Shown: piece by piece, positions 7,709 to 15,184 of the stretch
How the letters are laid out: each line of letters opens with the position of its first letter
Numbering within the stretch: position 1 is the stretch's first letter
Notes under the pieces: generated by a model
Database searches by the model: none
What the model was told of the DNA's origin: nothing
What the model saw: only the letters and a program-made list of their open reading frames with translations
Program-made: the position numbers and the translations under genes
Assembly: GCA_002315275.1 (NCBI GenBank)
Contig: DCGN01000105.1
Span: 1 to 43,638 of the forward strand
Source of the DNA: Clostridiales bacterium UBA1777
Lineage (GTDB): Bacteria > Bacillota > Clostridia > Oscillospirales > Oscillospiraceae
DNA: 43,638 nt
Direction: 5' to 3'

Positions 7709-8812
7709 TCATAATTTTTCAATTATTTTCTGAGTGATGGGCAGCAGGTCGAGCTTTTTATAAACGGTCTTTGCCTGCAGAACATGCTGAACATAGAAAA
7801 GGGTCATCTCGTGCGCGGGGTCAACTGCCGGGAATGCCCCCGCAGCGCCCTCCCAGCCGAAATCGGTAAGGCCCGTGCCTTCGCGCGGACAGCGGATTCC
7901 GAGACCGTAACCGTAGCCGTATTTGGCCAAGAACGGTGTTGTGGCATAGCAGCTTTCAAGCTGACGGTCGTTGAGCTGATTCGTTGCCATAAGGTCTACA
8001 GTCTCTTTTTTCAGTATGACATCGCCTATGCGGATCGCCTCAAGAAACTTGATGTAATCCTCAACTGTCGTGACACAGCCCGCCCCGCCGCTCTCGTATG
8101 CGTAACCGTGCCGGTGCGGCGCAGTCTTGGGAACGGCAATGAGCCTGTTTTCGGCCTCGTCCCATCTGTAGTGCGCCACTACAGAGTCAAGCTCCTGATC
8201 GGGGAGAGAATATGTGGAGTGAGCCATGCCGAGAGGGTAAAAGATGTTTTTCTTTACATATTCGCCGAGCGTCATGCCAGAGATGACCTCGATGACTGCG
8301 CCTATTATATCATGGCTTAAACCGTAATTAAAGCGATCACCCGGCTCAAATAAAAGCGGCATCTGCGCAAGGTAAGGCATAAGCTCGCGCGTCTGACAGC
8401 GGCCGCCGGTTTCCCTGCGGCATTGATCGATAAGCGGAGAGCGCGTATCGTAGGAATAGCCGGAGGTCATCGTGAGCAGATGGCGGATGGTTATCTGCTT
8501 TTTTGCAGGGATGATCCCATTGTCGGTCTGAACGCTCATGTGCTCGAACTCGGGCAGATAGAGATAGAGCGGATCGTCAAGCTTGAATTCGCCCTTCTCA
8601 TAGAGCTGCATCATCGCGGTGGCGGTGATGTGCTTGGTGCTGGAATATATGTTGTATCGCTCGTTCCCGGTGAGAGGAACGGAGTTTTCGTAATCGGAAC
8701 AGCCTGAGAAATGGCGGTAGACACATTCACCGCGATGATAGACTATACAGTCAAGCGCGGGAATATCGAGCGCACGGAAGCTCTCAAGCTCATTTGTGAG
8801 GCTTTTAAACAT
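7709..8812 (-). CDS. Beta-lactamase-related serine hydrolase (paralogue 1)
   Basis: A 367-residue protein of the beta-lactamase/class C-like serine hydrolase family (PF00144). The nucleophile motif SxxK is S57-S-T-K60 inside YNIYSSTKHITATA; the usual Tyr-x-Asn is replaced by YGLSHD within RFNYGLSHDIIGA. No signal peptide is visible, so it is predicted cytoplasmic and unlikely to be a true beta-lactamase or penicillin-binding protein. Esterase, lactonase or amidase activity on a sugar-linked ester is plausible. It has the same length as the serine hydrolase at 24865-25968, and more than half of their residues agree. A GGAG site precedes the start, and the gene sits between a membrane protein and GH130. 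Confidence 0.87.
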   Translation of the reverse strand: MFKSLTNELESFRALDIPALDCIVYHRGECVYRHFSGCSDYENSVPLTGNERYNIYSSTKHITATAMMQLYEKGEFKLDDPLYLYLPEFEHMSVQTDNGIIPAKKQITIRHLLTMTSGYSYDTRSPLIDQCRRETGGRCQTRELMPYLAQMPLLFEPGDRFNYGLSHDIIGAVIEVISGMTLGEYVKKNIFYPLGMAHSTYSLPDQELDSVVAHYRWDEAENRLIAVPKTAPHRHGYAYESGGAGCVTTVEDYIKFLEAIRIGDVILKKETVDLMATNQLNDRQLESCYATTPFLAKYGYGYGLGIRCPREGTGLTDFGWEGAAGAFPAVDPAHEMTLFYVQHVLQAKTVYKKLDLLPITQKIIEKL

Positions 8813-8824
8813 TGCGGTGTCTCC

Positions 8825-9529
8825 TTATTCAAGCTCCTCTGCGGACGAGCCCTCCACGAAGTAGCTCACGCGGCAGGTCTCATCCGAGACGGATACGGAG
8901 ATATCATATCTGAGCATGCCGGAATCTTCTATTTCAATTATATCGGAAAGCGAAAGCTCGCTTCCCTGCATATTGAATTCGGTACGCAGACGCTCGGCCT
9001 CCTGCTCATACTCTGCTTCCGGGAGCGTGTACGAAAGCTCAACGGAGAAGGTGTTGCGGAAAATATAATGATATTCGATATCCTGCGCGTTCTCGGGTAT
9101 CTCGGCAGGAAAAACAGCGGATATCGGCTCGATCCAGCACTTGGAGACCGTTTCGTCAAACTCCATATAATAATCTTTGCTCTGCGTTTCGGAACGGATG
9201 GGGATGGAAATGCTTTCAATATAGTTTGCAAATGCGCCCACTATCATGCCCACTGTGACGATTAGGCCGAAAACCGTTGCGATAAGCTTTGCACCCTCGG
9301 GAGTCTTGGCGTTATCCGAAAGCACCGTGCCGAGGAGGCATGCCACTACGGGGACGAGCATAATGAGCAGCAGCACCACATGGAAGAGCGGTCTGTCGAT
9401 AAAAATCTTGGGATAATTCAAAACAGAAAGAGATCTGAACGTTCTCATCACGGCGAAGCAGACTATAGCACCGAGATTGAACCAGAAGAGGAGCATAAAC
9501 CTAAAATGGTTCTGAAAAAACTTCTTCAT
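8825..9529 (-). CDS. Hypothetical membrane protein with three N-terminal TM segments
   Basis: I do not recognise a family for this 234-residue protein. It has hydrophobic segments at roughly residues 12-30, 48-68 and 82-103. A polar, acidic, beta-rich C-terminal half of about 125 residues (from ESISIPIRSETQ) probably faces outward or folds as a small soluble domain. Charged residues flank the first helix (MKKFFQNHFR), giving an inside-positive N-terminus. It lies between the AraC regulator and the serine hydrolase in the same leftward unit; the spacing to the serine hydrolase is 12 nt. A sensory or transport-accessory role is possible, but nothing in the sequence proves it. Confidence 0.7.
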   Translation of the reverse strand: MKKFFQNHFRFMLLFWFNLGAIVCFAVMRTFRSLSVLNYPKIFIDRPLFHVVLLLIMLVPVVACLLGTVLSDNAKTPEGAKLIATVFGLIVTVGMIVGAFANYIESISIPIRSETQSKDYYMEFDETVSKCWIEPISAVFPAEIPENAQDIEYHYIFRNTFSVELSYTLPEAEYEQEAERLRTEFNMQGSELSLSDIIEIEDSGMLRYDISVSVSDETCRVSYFVEGSSAEELE

Positions 9530-9553
9530 GTTATGTGTGTTTCTCCTTGCATA

Positions 9554-10357
9554 TCATAGCTTGCGGAACTGCGACGGGGTAAGGCCGGTCTGGCGCTTGA
9601 ACACCCTGCAGAAATAGTAAAATGAGGTGAAGCCGCATTCCTCGGCTATCTCGGAGATCGGCTTTCTGCTGTACAGCAGAAGGTCCTTCGCGTGAGAGAT
9701 GCGCACGCTGAGAAGATATTCGAGCGGAGACTGGTGCACTACCTTGCGGAACAGCCTGCGCAGCTGAGATTCGCTTATGCACATCTGCTCGGCGATCTCG
9801 CCGATGTAAAGCTCGGGGTGCATATAGTTTTCGCGGATGTAGGACACAACGCCGTTGACGAACGCTATATCGGAGCGGTATGCGCCGCTGTCGCTTACGC
9901 GAAGGAGCATTCCGAAGAGCTTATATATCTGCGCTCTGCATTCAAGCAGACTGTCAAGCTCAAGGCCGTCCCACAGCGCGATGATATGCTCAAAGGTGCG
10001 GCGTATCTCGGAGCCCTCCGGATGCATTACGAGCGGGAGAGGAAAACCTTCAAGCCCGTTTTCATCCACGGTTTCAAAGTCGATAACGTAAAAGCTGTTC
10101 TTCGCGGAAAGGCTCACGCCTGCATAGCGCAGATCCTTCGGGAACAGAAGCACGTCACCCGCTTTTGTGAGGATAGAACCGGCCTCAAAATCGTAGCGGA
10201 TGCTGCCCTCGACAATGTAGATAAGACCGTTTGCATAGCGCGGCATTATCTCGGGGCGTGACCAGTCCGTCTGCGTGCCGAAGTAGATAGTATGGATGCG
10301 TGAAATTTGTACATCGATGTTCGGATGGCGACCCGAACCGGGAGCGTTTTTGACCAT
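9554..10357 (-). CDS. AraC family transcriptional regulator with N-terminal cupin sensor
   Basis: A 267-residue regulator with an N-terminal cupin-like ligand domain (SIRYDFEAGSILTKAGDVLLFPKDLRY) and a C-terminal double helix-turn-helix of AraC type (ISESQLRRLFRKV, then EIAEECGFTSFYYFCRVFKRQTGLTP). I start it at the ATG at 10357: GGAGG lies 9 nt upstream (10367-10371), and the likely promoter (10407-10435, - strand) overlaps the earlier in-frame ATG and TTG candidates, which would be untranscribed. It is divergent from the glycyl-radical enzyme gene. Direct repeats in between suggest it controls that gene in response to a sugar or related effector, and possibly the downstream leftward genes. 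Confidence 0.9.
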   Translation of the reverse strand: MVKNAPGSGRHPNIDVQISRIHTIYFGTQTDWSRPEIMPRYANGLIYIVEGSIRYDFEAGSILTKAGDVLLFPKDLRYAGVSLSAKNSFYVIDFETVDENGLEGFPLPLVMHPEGSEIRRTFEHIIALWDGLELDSLLECRAQIYKLFGMLLRVSDSGAYRSDIAFVNGVVSYIRENYMHPELYIGEIAEQMCISESQLRRLFRKVVHQSPLEYLLSVRISHAKDLLLYSRKPISEIAEECGFTSFYYFCRVFKRQTGLTPSQFRKL

Positions 10358-10406
10358 TACGGCTATCCTCCGCGCATCAGACAATTCTATCGCTGAACTT
10401 TTTTCC

Positions 10407-10435
10407 ATCATAATAAGTTGAAACAATCAAGTCAA
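10407..10435 (-). promoter_or_regulatory. Sigma-A-like promoter for the AraC regulator
   Basis: On the - strand, TTGACT (10435-10430) and TATGAT (10412-10407) are separated by 17 nt. Transcription would start near 10400, leaving a 5' leader of about 43 nt before the ATG at 10357. This supports the shorter start of the regulator. Confidence 0.7.
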
Positions 10436-10510
10436 GGAGGAAACGTGATGCTACAAGAAATCACGGCATAAGACAAATTAAAAAATCGCGCAAAAAACGG
10501 CGATATCTAA

Positions 10511-10540
10511 AATGATGCGCGAAAAATACAAATAATGCGC
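10511..10540 (+). promoter_or_regulatory. Direct-repeat operator, probable AraC-family binding site
   Basis: Two near-identical decamers, AATGATGCGC (10511-10520) and AATAATGCGC (10531-10540), differ by one base and are exactly 20 bp apart, about two helical turns. This is the layout expected for a dimeric AraC-family regulator. The second copy ends 10 bp upstream of the predicted -35 box of the GRE promoter. A weaker related GCGC-AAAA element lies near 10484-10496. Confidence 0.65.
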
Positions 10541-10550
10541 ACAATGTCTA

Positions 10551-10579
10551 TTTACGCAGAGAGCTTTGTTATGTATGCT
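10551..10579 (+). promoter_or_regulatory. Predicted promoter of the glycyl-radical enzyme operon
   Basis: TTTACG (10551-10556) and TATGCT (10574-10579) are separated by 17 nt. Both boxes match the consensus only moderately (4 of 6 each), as expected for an activator-dependent promoter. The direct repeats sit just upstream of the -35 box, in an activating position. Confidence 0.55.
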
Positions 10580-10614
10580 GATAACATGAGATCTTTGTTT
10601 TGAGGTGACCGCCC

Positions 10615-12822
10615 ATGAAAGGAACCTTTAACGAAAACCGTCCCTTTGTGGAATATGAATATCAGCGCCCGCATTACATCCCCGAAAGCGGCCTTCCCGC
10701 CGATGAGCTGCAGCTCGCGCTGAGAGACTATATAAACGCAAATCCGGATCTGCCGATGCCTATCCTCCGCGCAAAGGCGTTCGATTTTCTGCTTCGGAAC
10801 GTGCAGATCGAGATTAATGAGCATTCGATGTTCTGCGATAAGCTCAACCTCGGCATAGACTATTCAGACTATGCGGGGCAGGACATCTTTGCCAAGGAGA
10901 TGTATCACCGCTTCCACCGCGAGGTTTTGAGCCGTGTGATGCCCGAGGACTTCGCGAGAAGAAATCTCGCCGAGGAGACGGGCGTGTGCACCGCCGATGC
11001 GGACTTCTGGCACACGCTGCCCGAATGGCCGAACCTTCTCAAGCTGGGTATGCCGGGGCTTCTTCAGCGCGCAAAGGATGAAAAGGCAAAGAAGAGCGCC
11101 GCGGGAGAGCTTTCCGAGGAGCAGAAGCTTTTCTACGACTCCGTTATCCTCTCCTATGAGGCCATAATCAGATACATGAACCGGCTCCTCGAAGAGTCAA
11201 AAAAGCACGATGTGCCGGAGTTCACAAGGTGCCTCGGCAATATTATTTCCGCTCCCCCCGCGAACTTCTACGAAGCCATCGAGCTCACGCTCATTTTCAT
11301 GAACGTTGAGGAGATAGGCGTTGAGCGCGCGAGAAGCCTCGGCAGATTTGACGTAAACTACATTGACTTTTATAAAAACGATCTTGCAAACGGCACGTAC
11401 ACTCTCGACGAGATAAAGGATATGCTGCGCTACTTCTATATGCGCCTGCAGGCTGCGAGAAGATATGCCGACCAGCCCTTTGCCATCTGCGGCCTTGACG
11501 AAAACGGCGAGGATGCAACGAACGAGCTTTCGTGGCTCGTGCTCGACGTGTATGACGGCATGGGCATCCACAACCCGAAGATACACGTATGCGTCAGCGA
11601 AAAGACACCGAAGACCATCATAATGCGCATTCTTGACCTTATCCGCCGCGGAAACAGCAGCTTCTGCCTTATCAACGTTGAGACGGCGATAAGGGGCTAT
11701 GAAAAGATAGGCATTTCCCGCGAAGAGGCGCAGGTGTTTGTCCCGTTCGGCTGCTATGAGCCCATTCTCATGGGCAAGGAGGAGCCGATGATAGGCGCGT
11801 CCTGGCTCAACATGGCCAAGGCCGCAGAGCTCGTCATGAACGGCGGCACCGATATGGTCACGGGGGATACTATGTTCTCCTCAACTCCGCTCGACTTTGA
11901 AAGCTATGAGGAATTCGAAAAAGCTTTTTATACGCTCCTCGGCGATATAATCGAGTTTACGAAGGACAACATCCTCAAGCAGGATGAGTACCATATGCTC
12001 ATCAACCCCTCGCCCGTCTATTCCGGCACGCTTACCTCCTGCATGGAAAAGGGCAGGGATATTTTCGACAGAGGCACAAAGTATCACAACACGTCTATCA
12101 AATGCTGCGGCATTGCGACCGTTGTTGACTCGCTCCTTGCTGTGAAGGAGTTCGTTTTCGAGAGAAAGCTCGTCAGCTTTGCCGAGCTGCGCGGGATACT
12201 TCTCAACAACTGGGAGGGAAATGAAAAGCTCCGCCGCATGATACGCCTCAGCAGGAGAAAGTTCGGCAACCATTTCGCCGAGGCCGACAGGCTCGCAAGC
12301 GATGTTTACAAGTTCTGCGCAGAGCTGATAGTGGGCAAGAAGAACACCTCCGGCGGCGTTTTCCGTCTCGGTACGGACACGATCACGAACTGCGTCGTTT
12401 TCGGAAGACGCATGGGACCCACGCCCGACGGCAGATTGACCGCCGAGGCAACGAGCAAGAATTTCTGCGCCTCCAACGGCATGGACAGAAACGGCGTTAC
12501 CGCGCTTGTCGAGTCTGCGACTGCGATGGATGCCACCGACTTTGTCGACGGAGCTGTGCTTGACTTTATCCTGCACCCCTCGGCCGTTCAGGGAGAACGC
12601 GGGCTTGACGCGATGTACAGCATGATAAAGACGTATTTTGATAACGGCGGCTACTCGATCCAGGGCAACGTTATGAACGTTGAGGAGCTTATCGACGCGA
12701 AGGCGCATCCCGAGAAGTATCCGACGCTGCAGGTTCGTGTGTGCGGCTGGAACGAATACTTCGTTGAGCTGTCTCCCGATATGCAGGACGAATTCATCCG
12801 CCAGCTTCAGAGGGTGGAATAA
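10615..12822 (+). CDS. Glycyl-radical enzyme, pyruvate formate-lyase family, unknown substrate
   Basis: A 735-residue glycyl-radical enzyme, short for the family (usually about 760-850). The radical site is Gly711 in QVRVCGWNEYF near the C-terminus. The thiyl-radical loop is FGCYEP, with Cys380 and Glu382 forming the C-x-E pair seen in dehydratase/lyase-type GREs; pyruvate formate-lyase itself has two adjacent Cys instead. By recollection of choline lyase and glycerol dehydratase, an Asp lies 14 residues after the Cys; here that place is Gly394, arguing against a simple diol or choline role. The tail after the Gly loop is only 24 residues and lacks the usual RT-E/H end. The start has a GAGGTGA site. 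The activase follows with a TAATG overlap. Oxygen sensitivity and a C-O or C-C cleaving radical reaction are inferred from the family; the substrate is unknown. Confidence 0.93.
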   Translation: MKGTFNENRPFVEYEYQRPHYIPESGLPADELQLALRDYINANPDLPMPILRAKAFDFLLRNVQIEINEHSMFCDKLNLGIDYSDYAGQDIFAKEMYHRFHREVLSRVMPEDFARRNLAEETGVCTADADFWHTLPEWPNLLKLGMPGLLQRAKDEKAKKSAAGELSEEQKLFYDSVILSYEAIIRYMNRLLEESKKHDVPEFTRCLGNIISAPPANFYEAIELTLIFMNVEEIGVERARSLGRFDVNYIDFYKNDLANGTYTLDEIKDMLRYFYMRLQAARRYADQPFAICGLDENGEDATNELSWLVLDVYDGMGIHNPKIHVCVSEKTPKTIIMRILDLIRRGNSSFCLINVETAIRGYEKIGISREEAQVFVPFGCYEPILMGKEEPMIGASWLNMAKAAELVMNGGTDMVTGDTMFSSTPLDFESYEEFEKAFYTLLGDIIEFTKDNILKQDEYHMLINPSPVYSGTLTSCMEKGRDIFDRGTKYHNTSIKCCGIATVVDSLLAVKEFVFERKLVSFAELRGILLNNWEGNEKLRRMIRLSRRKFGNHFAEADRLASDVYKFCAELIVGKKNTSGGVFRLGTDTITNCVVFGRRMGPTPDGRLTAEATSKNFCASNGMDRNGVTALVESATAMDATDFVDGAVLDFILHPSAVQGERGLDAMYSMIKTYFDNGGYSIQGNVMNVEELIDAKAHPEKYPTLQVRVCGWNEYFVELSPDMQDEFIRQLQRVE

Positions 12823-13706
12823 TGGGCAGGATCGTCGGAATAAAGCGCTTCGAGATACACGACGGCGACGGGATACGCACTACCGTCTTTCTCAAGGGCT
12901 GCCCCCTTGAGTGCCGCTGGTGCCACAATCCCGAATGCATCAGCCCCAAGCCGCAGCTCGCATTTTTGGAAAAGAAGTGCCTCGACTGCGGAGAATGCAC
13001 AAAGATATGCCCTGCGCACACGATGAAGGACGGGAAGCATGTATATAATCCCGGCCTCTGCACGGCCTGCGGAAAATGCTCACCGATCTGCCTCGGAGAG
13101 GCGCTTCGCTTCTACGGCGAGGAGATATCAGTTGATGACCTTATGCCGAAGCTTTTGGAGGACAGGCCGTTTTTCGAAAGCTCGGGCGGCGGGGTTACCG
13201 TTTCGGGAGGAGAGCCGCTCATGCAGAGCGAATTTGTAAAGGAGATACTCACGAGACTGAAGCGGGAGGGCATCAATACCGCGCTCGACACCTGCGGCTT
13301 CGTACCCAAGGAGACGATGGCATCTGTCATCGGCCTCGCGGACACGTTTCTCCTTGATATAAAGGGCTTCGACGAGAGAAAGCACATTCTCGCCACGGGA
13401 AGACCGAACGGTATTATTCTTGAAAATCTGCGCATGCTGAACGAGCGCGGCGCATCGGTCGAGATACGTATCCCCTTCGTGCCGAAGTATAACGGGGACC
13501 AGATAGACAGCATAGGCAAGATGCTCGGCGAACTAACGTGTATAAAGCGCGTAAAGCTTCTTCCGTACCACGATTTCGGCAACAGCAAGTATTCTCCCAT
13601 CGGCAGAACGCCCGAGGTCATGGAGATCCCCACGGAGGACGAGATACAGACGGCTCTTGCGGAACTGAGAAAATACGGCCTCAATGTCGAGGACGGCAGA
13701 GAATAA
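12822..13706 (+). CDS. Glycyl-radical enzyme activating enzyme (radical SAM)
   Basis: A 294-residue radical SAM activase that should abstract hydrogen from Gly711 of the upstream enzyme using a [4Fe-4S] cluster and S-adenosylmethionine. The radical SAM motif is C27-x3-C31-x2-C34 in GCPLECRWCHNPE. A ferredoxin-like insert follows with two further clusters: C53/C56/C59/C63 and C80/C83/C86/C90 (CxxCxxCxxxC). This two-cluster insert is typical of activases for glycerol dehydratase- and choline lyase-type GREs and absent from pyruvate formate-lyase activase. The SGGEPLMQ motif near residue 130 binds SAM. The start overlaps the GRE stop codon. The pairing of the two proteins is near certain from this layout. 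Confidence 0.96.
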   Translation: MGRIVGIKRFEIHDGDGIRTTVFLKGCPLECRWCHNPECISPKPQLAFLEKKCLDCGECTKICPAHTMKDGKHVYNPGLCTACGKCSPICLGEALRFYGEEISVDDLMPKLLEDRPFFESSGGGVTVSGGEPLMQSEFVKEILTRLKREGINTALDTCGFVPKETMASVIGLADTFLLDIKGFDERKHILATGRPNGIILENLRMLNERGASVEIRIPFVPKYNGDQIDSIGKMLGELTCIKRVKLLPYHDFGNSKYSPIGRTPEVMEIPTEDEIQTALAELRKYGLNVEDGRE

Positions 13707-13766
13707 TGGCAATAATCGCTTGATGCCTATATTGAAAAACACAGAGTCGATACAGTCAACTATAAT

Positions 13767-13810
13767 ATAACCCGAGGCAGCTTGGTCTGCTTCGGGTTAT
13801 ATTTATTGCT
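13767..13810. terminator. Hairpin terminator between GRE operon and FAD oxidoreductase
   Basis: ATAACCCGAGGCAG (13767-13780) pairs with CTGCTTCGGGTTAT (13787-13800): 14 pairs including one G-T, with a 6-nt loop. It lies between convergent genes. The + side continues ATTTATTGCTTTATT, an imperfect U-tract. It probably ends the GRE-activase transcript and may also serve the opposite strand. Confidence 0.75.
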
Positions 13811-15050
13811 TTATTGACGCCTTGTAATCTCTGAAATCGTCTATTCCCGGCACTATGGCGCCGGTTTTTGAGAGCTCTTTTCTCAGCTTGTCCGTAGGCA
13901 CATCAGCCATGCTGCCGATACCGTCCCTGACGGCGATGGCGGCGGCGAGGCCGGCGGCCTGACCGAGAGCCATGCAGGTGGCCTTAACGCGAAGCGCGGA
14001 ATTCGTGTCTCTGTCGGTCGAAACGCATCTGCCCGCGGCGAGCACATTGTCAAGCTTCTCCGGAACCATCGCGCTGTAGCGAAGAGCGGGCGTTGCGCCG
14101 CTCGTCAGATATTCTATGCGCGACCCACCCGTATCGAGATGCACGTCCACAAACCAGAACGAATAGCACACCGTGTCATCAAATAAGCGACCTGACTTAT
14201 AGTCCTCTATGGCCATGCAGCTTCTGCCGACTATCCTGCGGCTTTCCCGCGCTCCCGCGGAGGGGGCAATGCCGATTATCTGCGCGGGTGCGTTTGCCCT
14301 GCGAAGCTCCTCCATGCGGTCAAACACCGTGTGCAGAGCCTGAATATCGCCCTTCGTCTTTGCAAAGCTATCGGCGCAGTTATAGCCCGTGATATGGTTG
14401 CGGTTATCGCCGCGGAATTCAACGAGCTCGGATACCTCGGGTGAGGATGGGTCGGAGACGAACGGATAATAACGCATCGTACCGGGCTGAATGCTGCCGT
14501 TTCCGTCACCAACGATAGTTTCCGCGCCTGCGAGGGAGCAGAGAACGGCGTCGGCAGTGCAGTCGATATAAATCTCTGCCGTAAGCTCTGTGAGACCCTG
14601 CGCGGTGGAGATGATTGCGCCTGCCACGCGTCTGCCGTCCGTCTCGACCGATACAAGGCTCTGGTCGAGATAGATGTCAGCGCCCGCTTCGGCAAGCATG
14701 TCCGTCATGCATACGGCGGCCGCAACGGGGTTTACCTTCACGTCATACTGCCAGTGGCAGGTGTACGGCGCGTCCATATCGGGGATCTCGGCGTAACCCA
14801 TCTTCTCAAGGCGGCGGCAGAACTCCCAGCCTATGCCCGCGATTATCATTTTCTTTTCCGTGCGGAACGGATTGTTGAACTGGCTGACGCAGTTGTTGCC
14901 GAGCACCGTCATCACTCCGCCGGGAACGGCGTATTTCTCTATAACGGCAGTGCGCGCGCCGCTTCTTGCCGCCTGAACGGCGGCGCAAAAGCCTGCGCTT
15001 CCGCAGCCGAATACTATTACATCGTAGTGAGCGCCTTTTAGAATGTTCAT
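13803..15050 (-). CDS. FAD-dependent oxidoreductase (FAD_oxidored family)
   Basis: A 415-residue flavoprotein with an N-terminal dinucleotide-binding motif, DVIVFGCGSAGFCAAVQAARSG, then AVIEK and PGGVMTVLG, as in the FAD-dependent oxidoreductase family PF12831. A second FAD contact lies near the C-terminus (VLAAGRCVSTDR, then ATCMALGQAAGLAAA). There is no signal peptide and no heme or flavin-attachment motif, so it is cytoplasmic with FAD only. Members are poorly characterised; sugar or cyclic-alcohol oxidation or reduction is possible. It converges on the GRE operon and is divergent from the sugar-acid operon, so it may be controlled separately. A GGAGG site precedes the ATG. I cannot name its substrate. 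Confidence 0.87.
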   Translation of the reverse strand: MNILKGAHYDVIVFGCGSAGFCAAVQAARSGARTAVIEKYAVPGGVMTVLGNNCVSQFNNPFRTEKKMIIAGIGWEFCRRLEKMGYAEIPDMDAPYTCHWQYDVKVNPVAAAVCMTDMLAEAGADIYLDQSLVSVETDGRRVAGAIISTAQGLTELTAEIYIDCTADAVLCSLAGAETIVGDGNGSIQPGTMRYYPFVSDPSSPEVSELVEFRGDNRNHITGYNCADSFAKTKGDIQALHTVFDRMEELRRANAPAQIIGIAPSAGARESRRIVGRSCMAIEDYKSGRLFDDTVCYSFWFVDVHLDTGGSRIEYLTSGATPALRYSAMVPEKLDNVLAAGRCVSTDRDTNSALRVKATCMALGQAAGLAAAIAVRDGIGSMADVPTDKLRKELSKTGAIVPGIDDFRDYKASIKQ

Positions 15051-15096
15051 GTCAGCCTCCCTGTGTGAAGCGTTGTCAACTTGCGTGGAATGTACA

Positions 15097-15151
15097 TTGA
15101 CTTTTCAAGGCGGTTTCTTTATTGTTATCCTGCAATTAAGGCGAGTATAAT
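15097..15151 (+). promoter_or_regulatory. Tandem promoter candidates for the sugar-acid operon
   Basis: Two sigma-A-like candidates precede the aldolase gene. The proximal one is TTGTTA (15122-15127) and a perfect TATAAT (15146-15151) with 18 nt between. The distal one is TTGACT (15097-15102) and TATTGT (15120-15125) with 17 nt. The proximal one gives a leader of about 27 nt with an AAGGAG site. Confidence 0.65.
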
Positions 15152-15184
15152 AGATGAAAGTCAAATTGTAAAGGAGAAATACAG

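Noticed and set aside
7665..7712. N-terminal extension of the GH130 protein
   Set aside because: The extension overlaps the preceding gene and AGGAGG is inside it, serving the ATG at 7664.
7709..8812. Antibiotic-resistance beta-lactamase
   Set aside because: No signal peptide, altered Tyr-x-Asn motif and a sugar-catabolic setting; a cytosolic esterase-like role fits better.
10358..10426. Longer N-terminus for the AraC regulator (TTG or ATG starts at 10426, 10411, 10408)
   Set aside because: These codons lie in or before the predicted -10 box; a GGAGG-preceded ATG at 10357 explains translation better.
10449..10472. 8-codon frame with AAGGAGG upstream, between AraC and GRE genes
   Set aside because: The purine-rich site is the complement of the region next to the AraC -35 box; no promoter is placed upstream of it, and the peptide is too short to support as a gene or leader.
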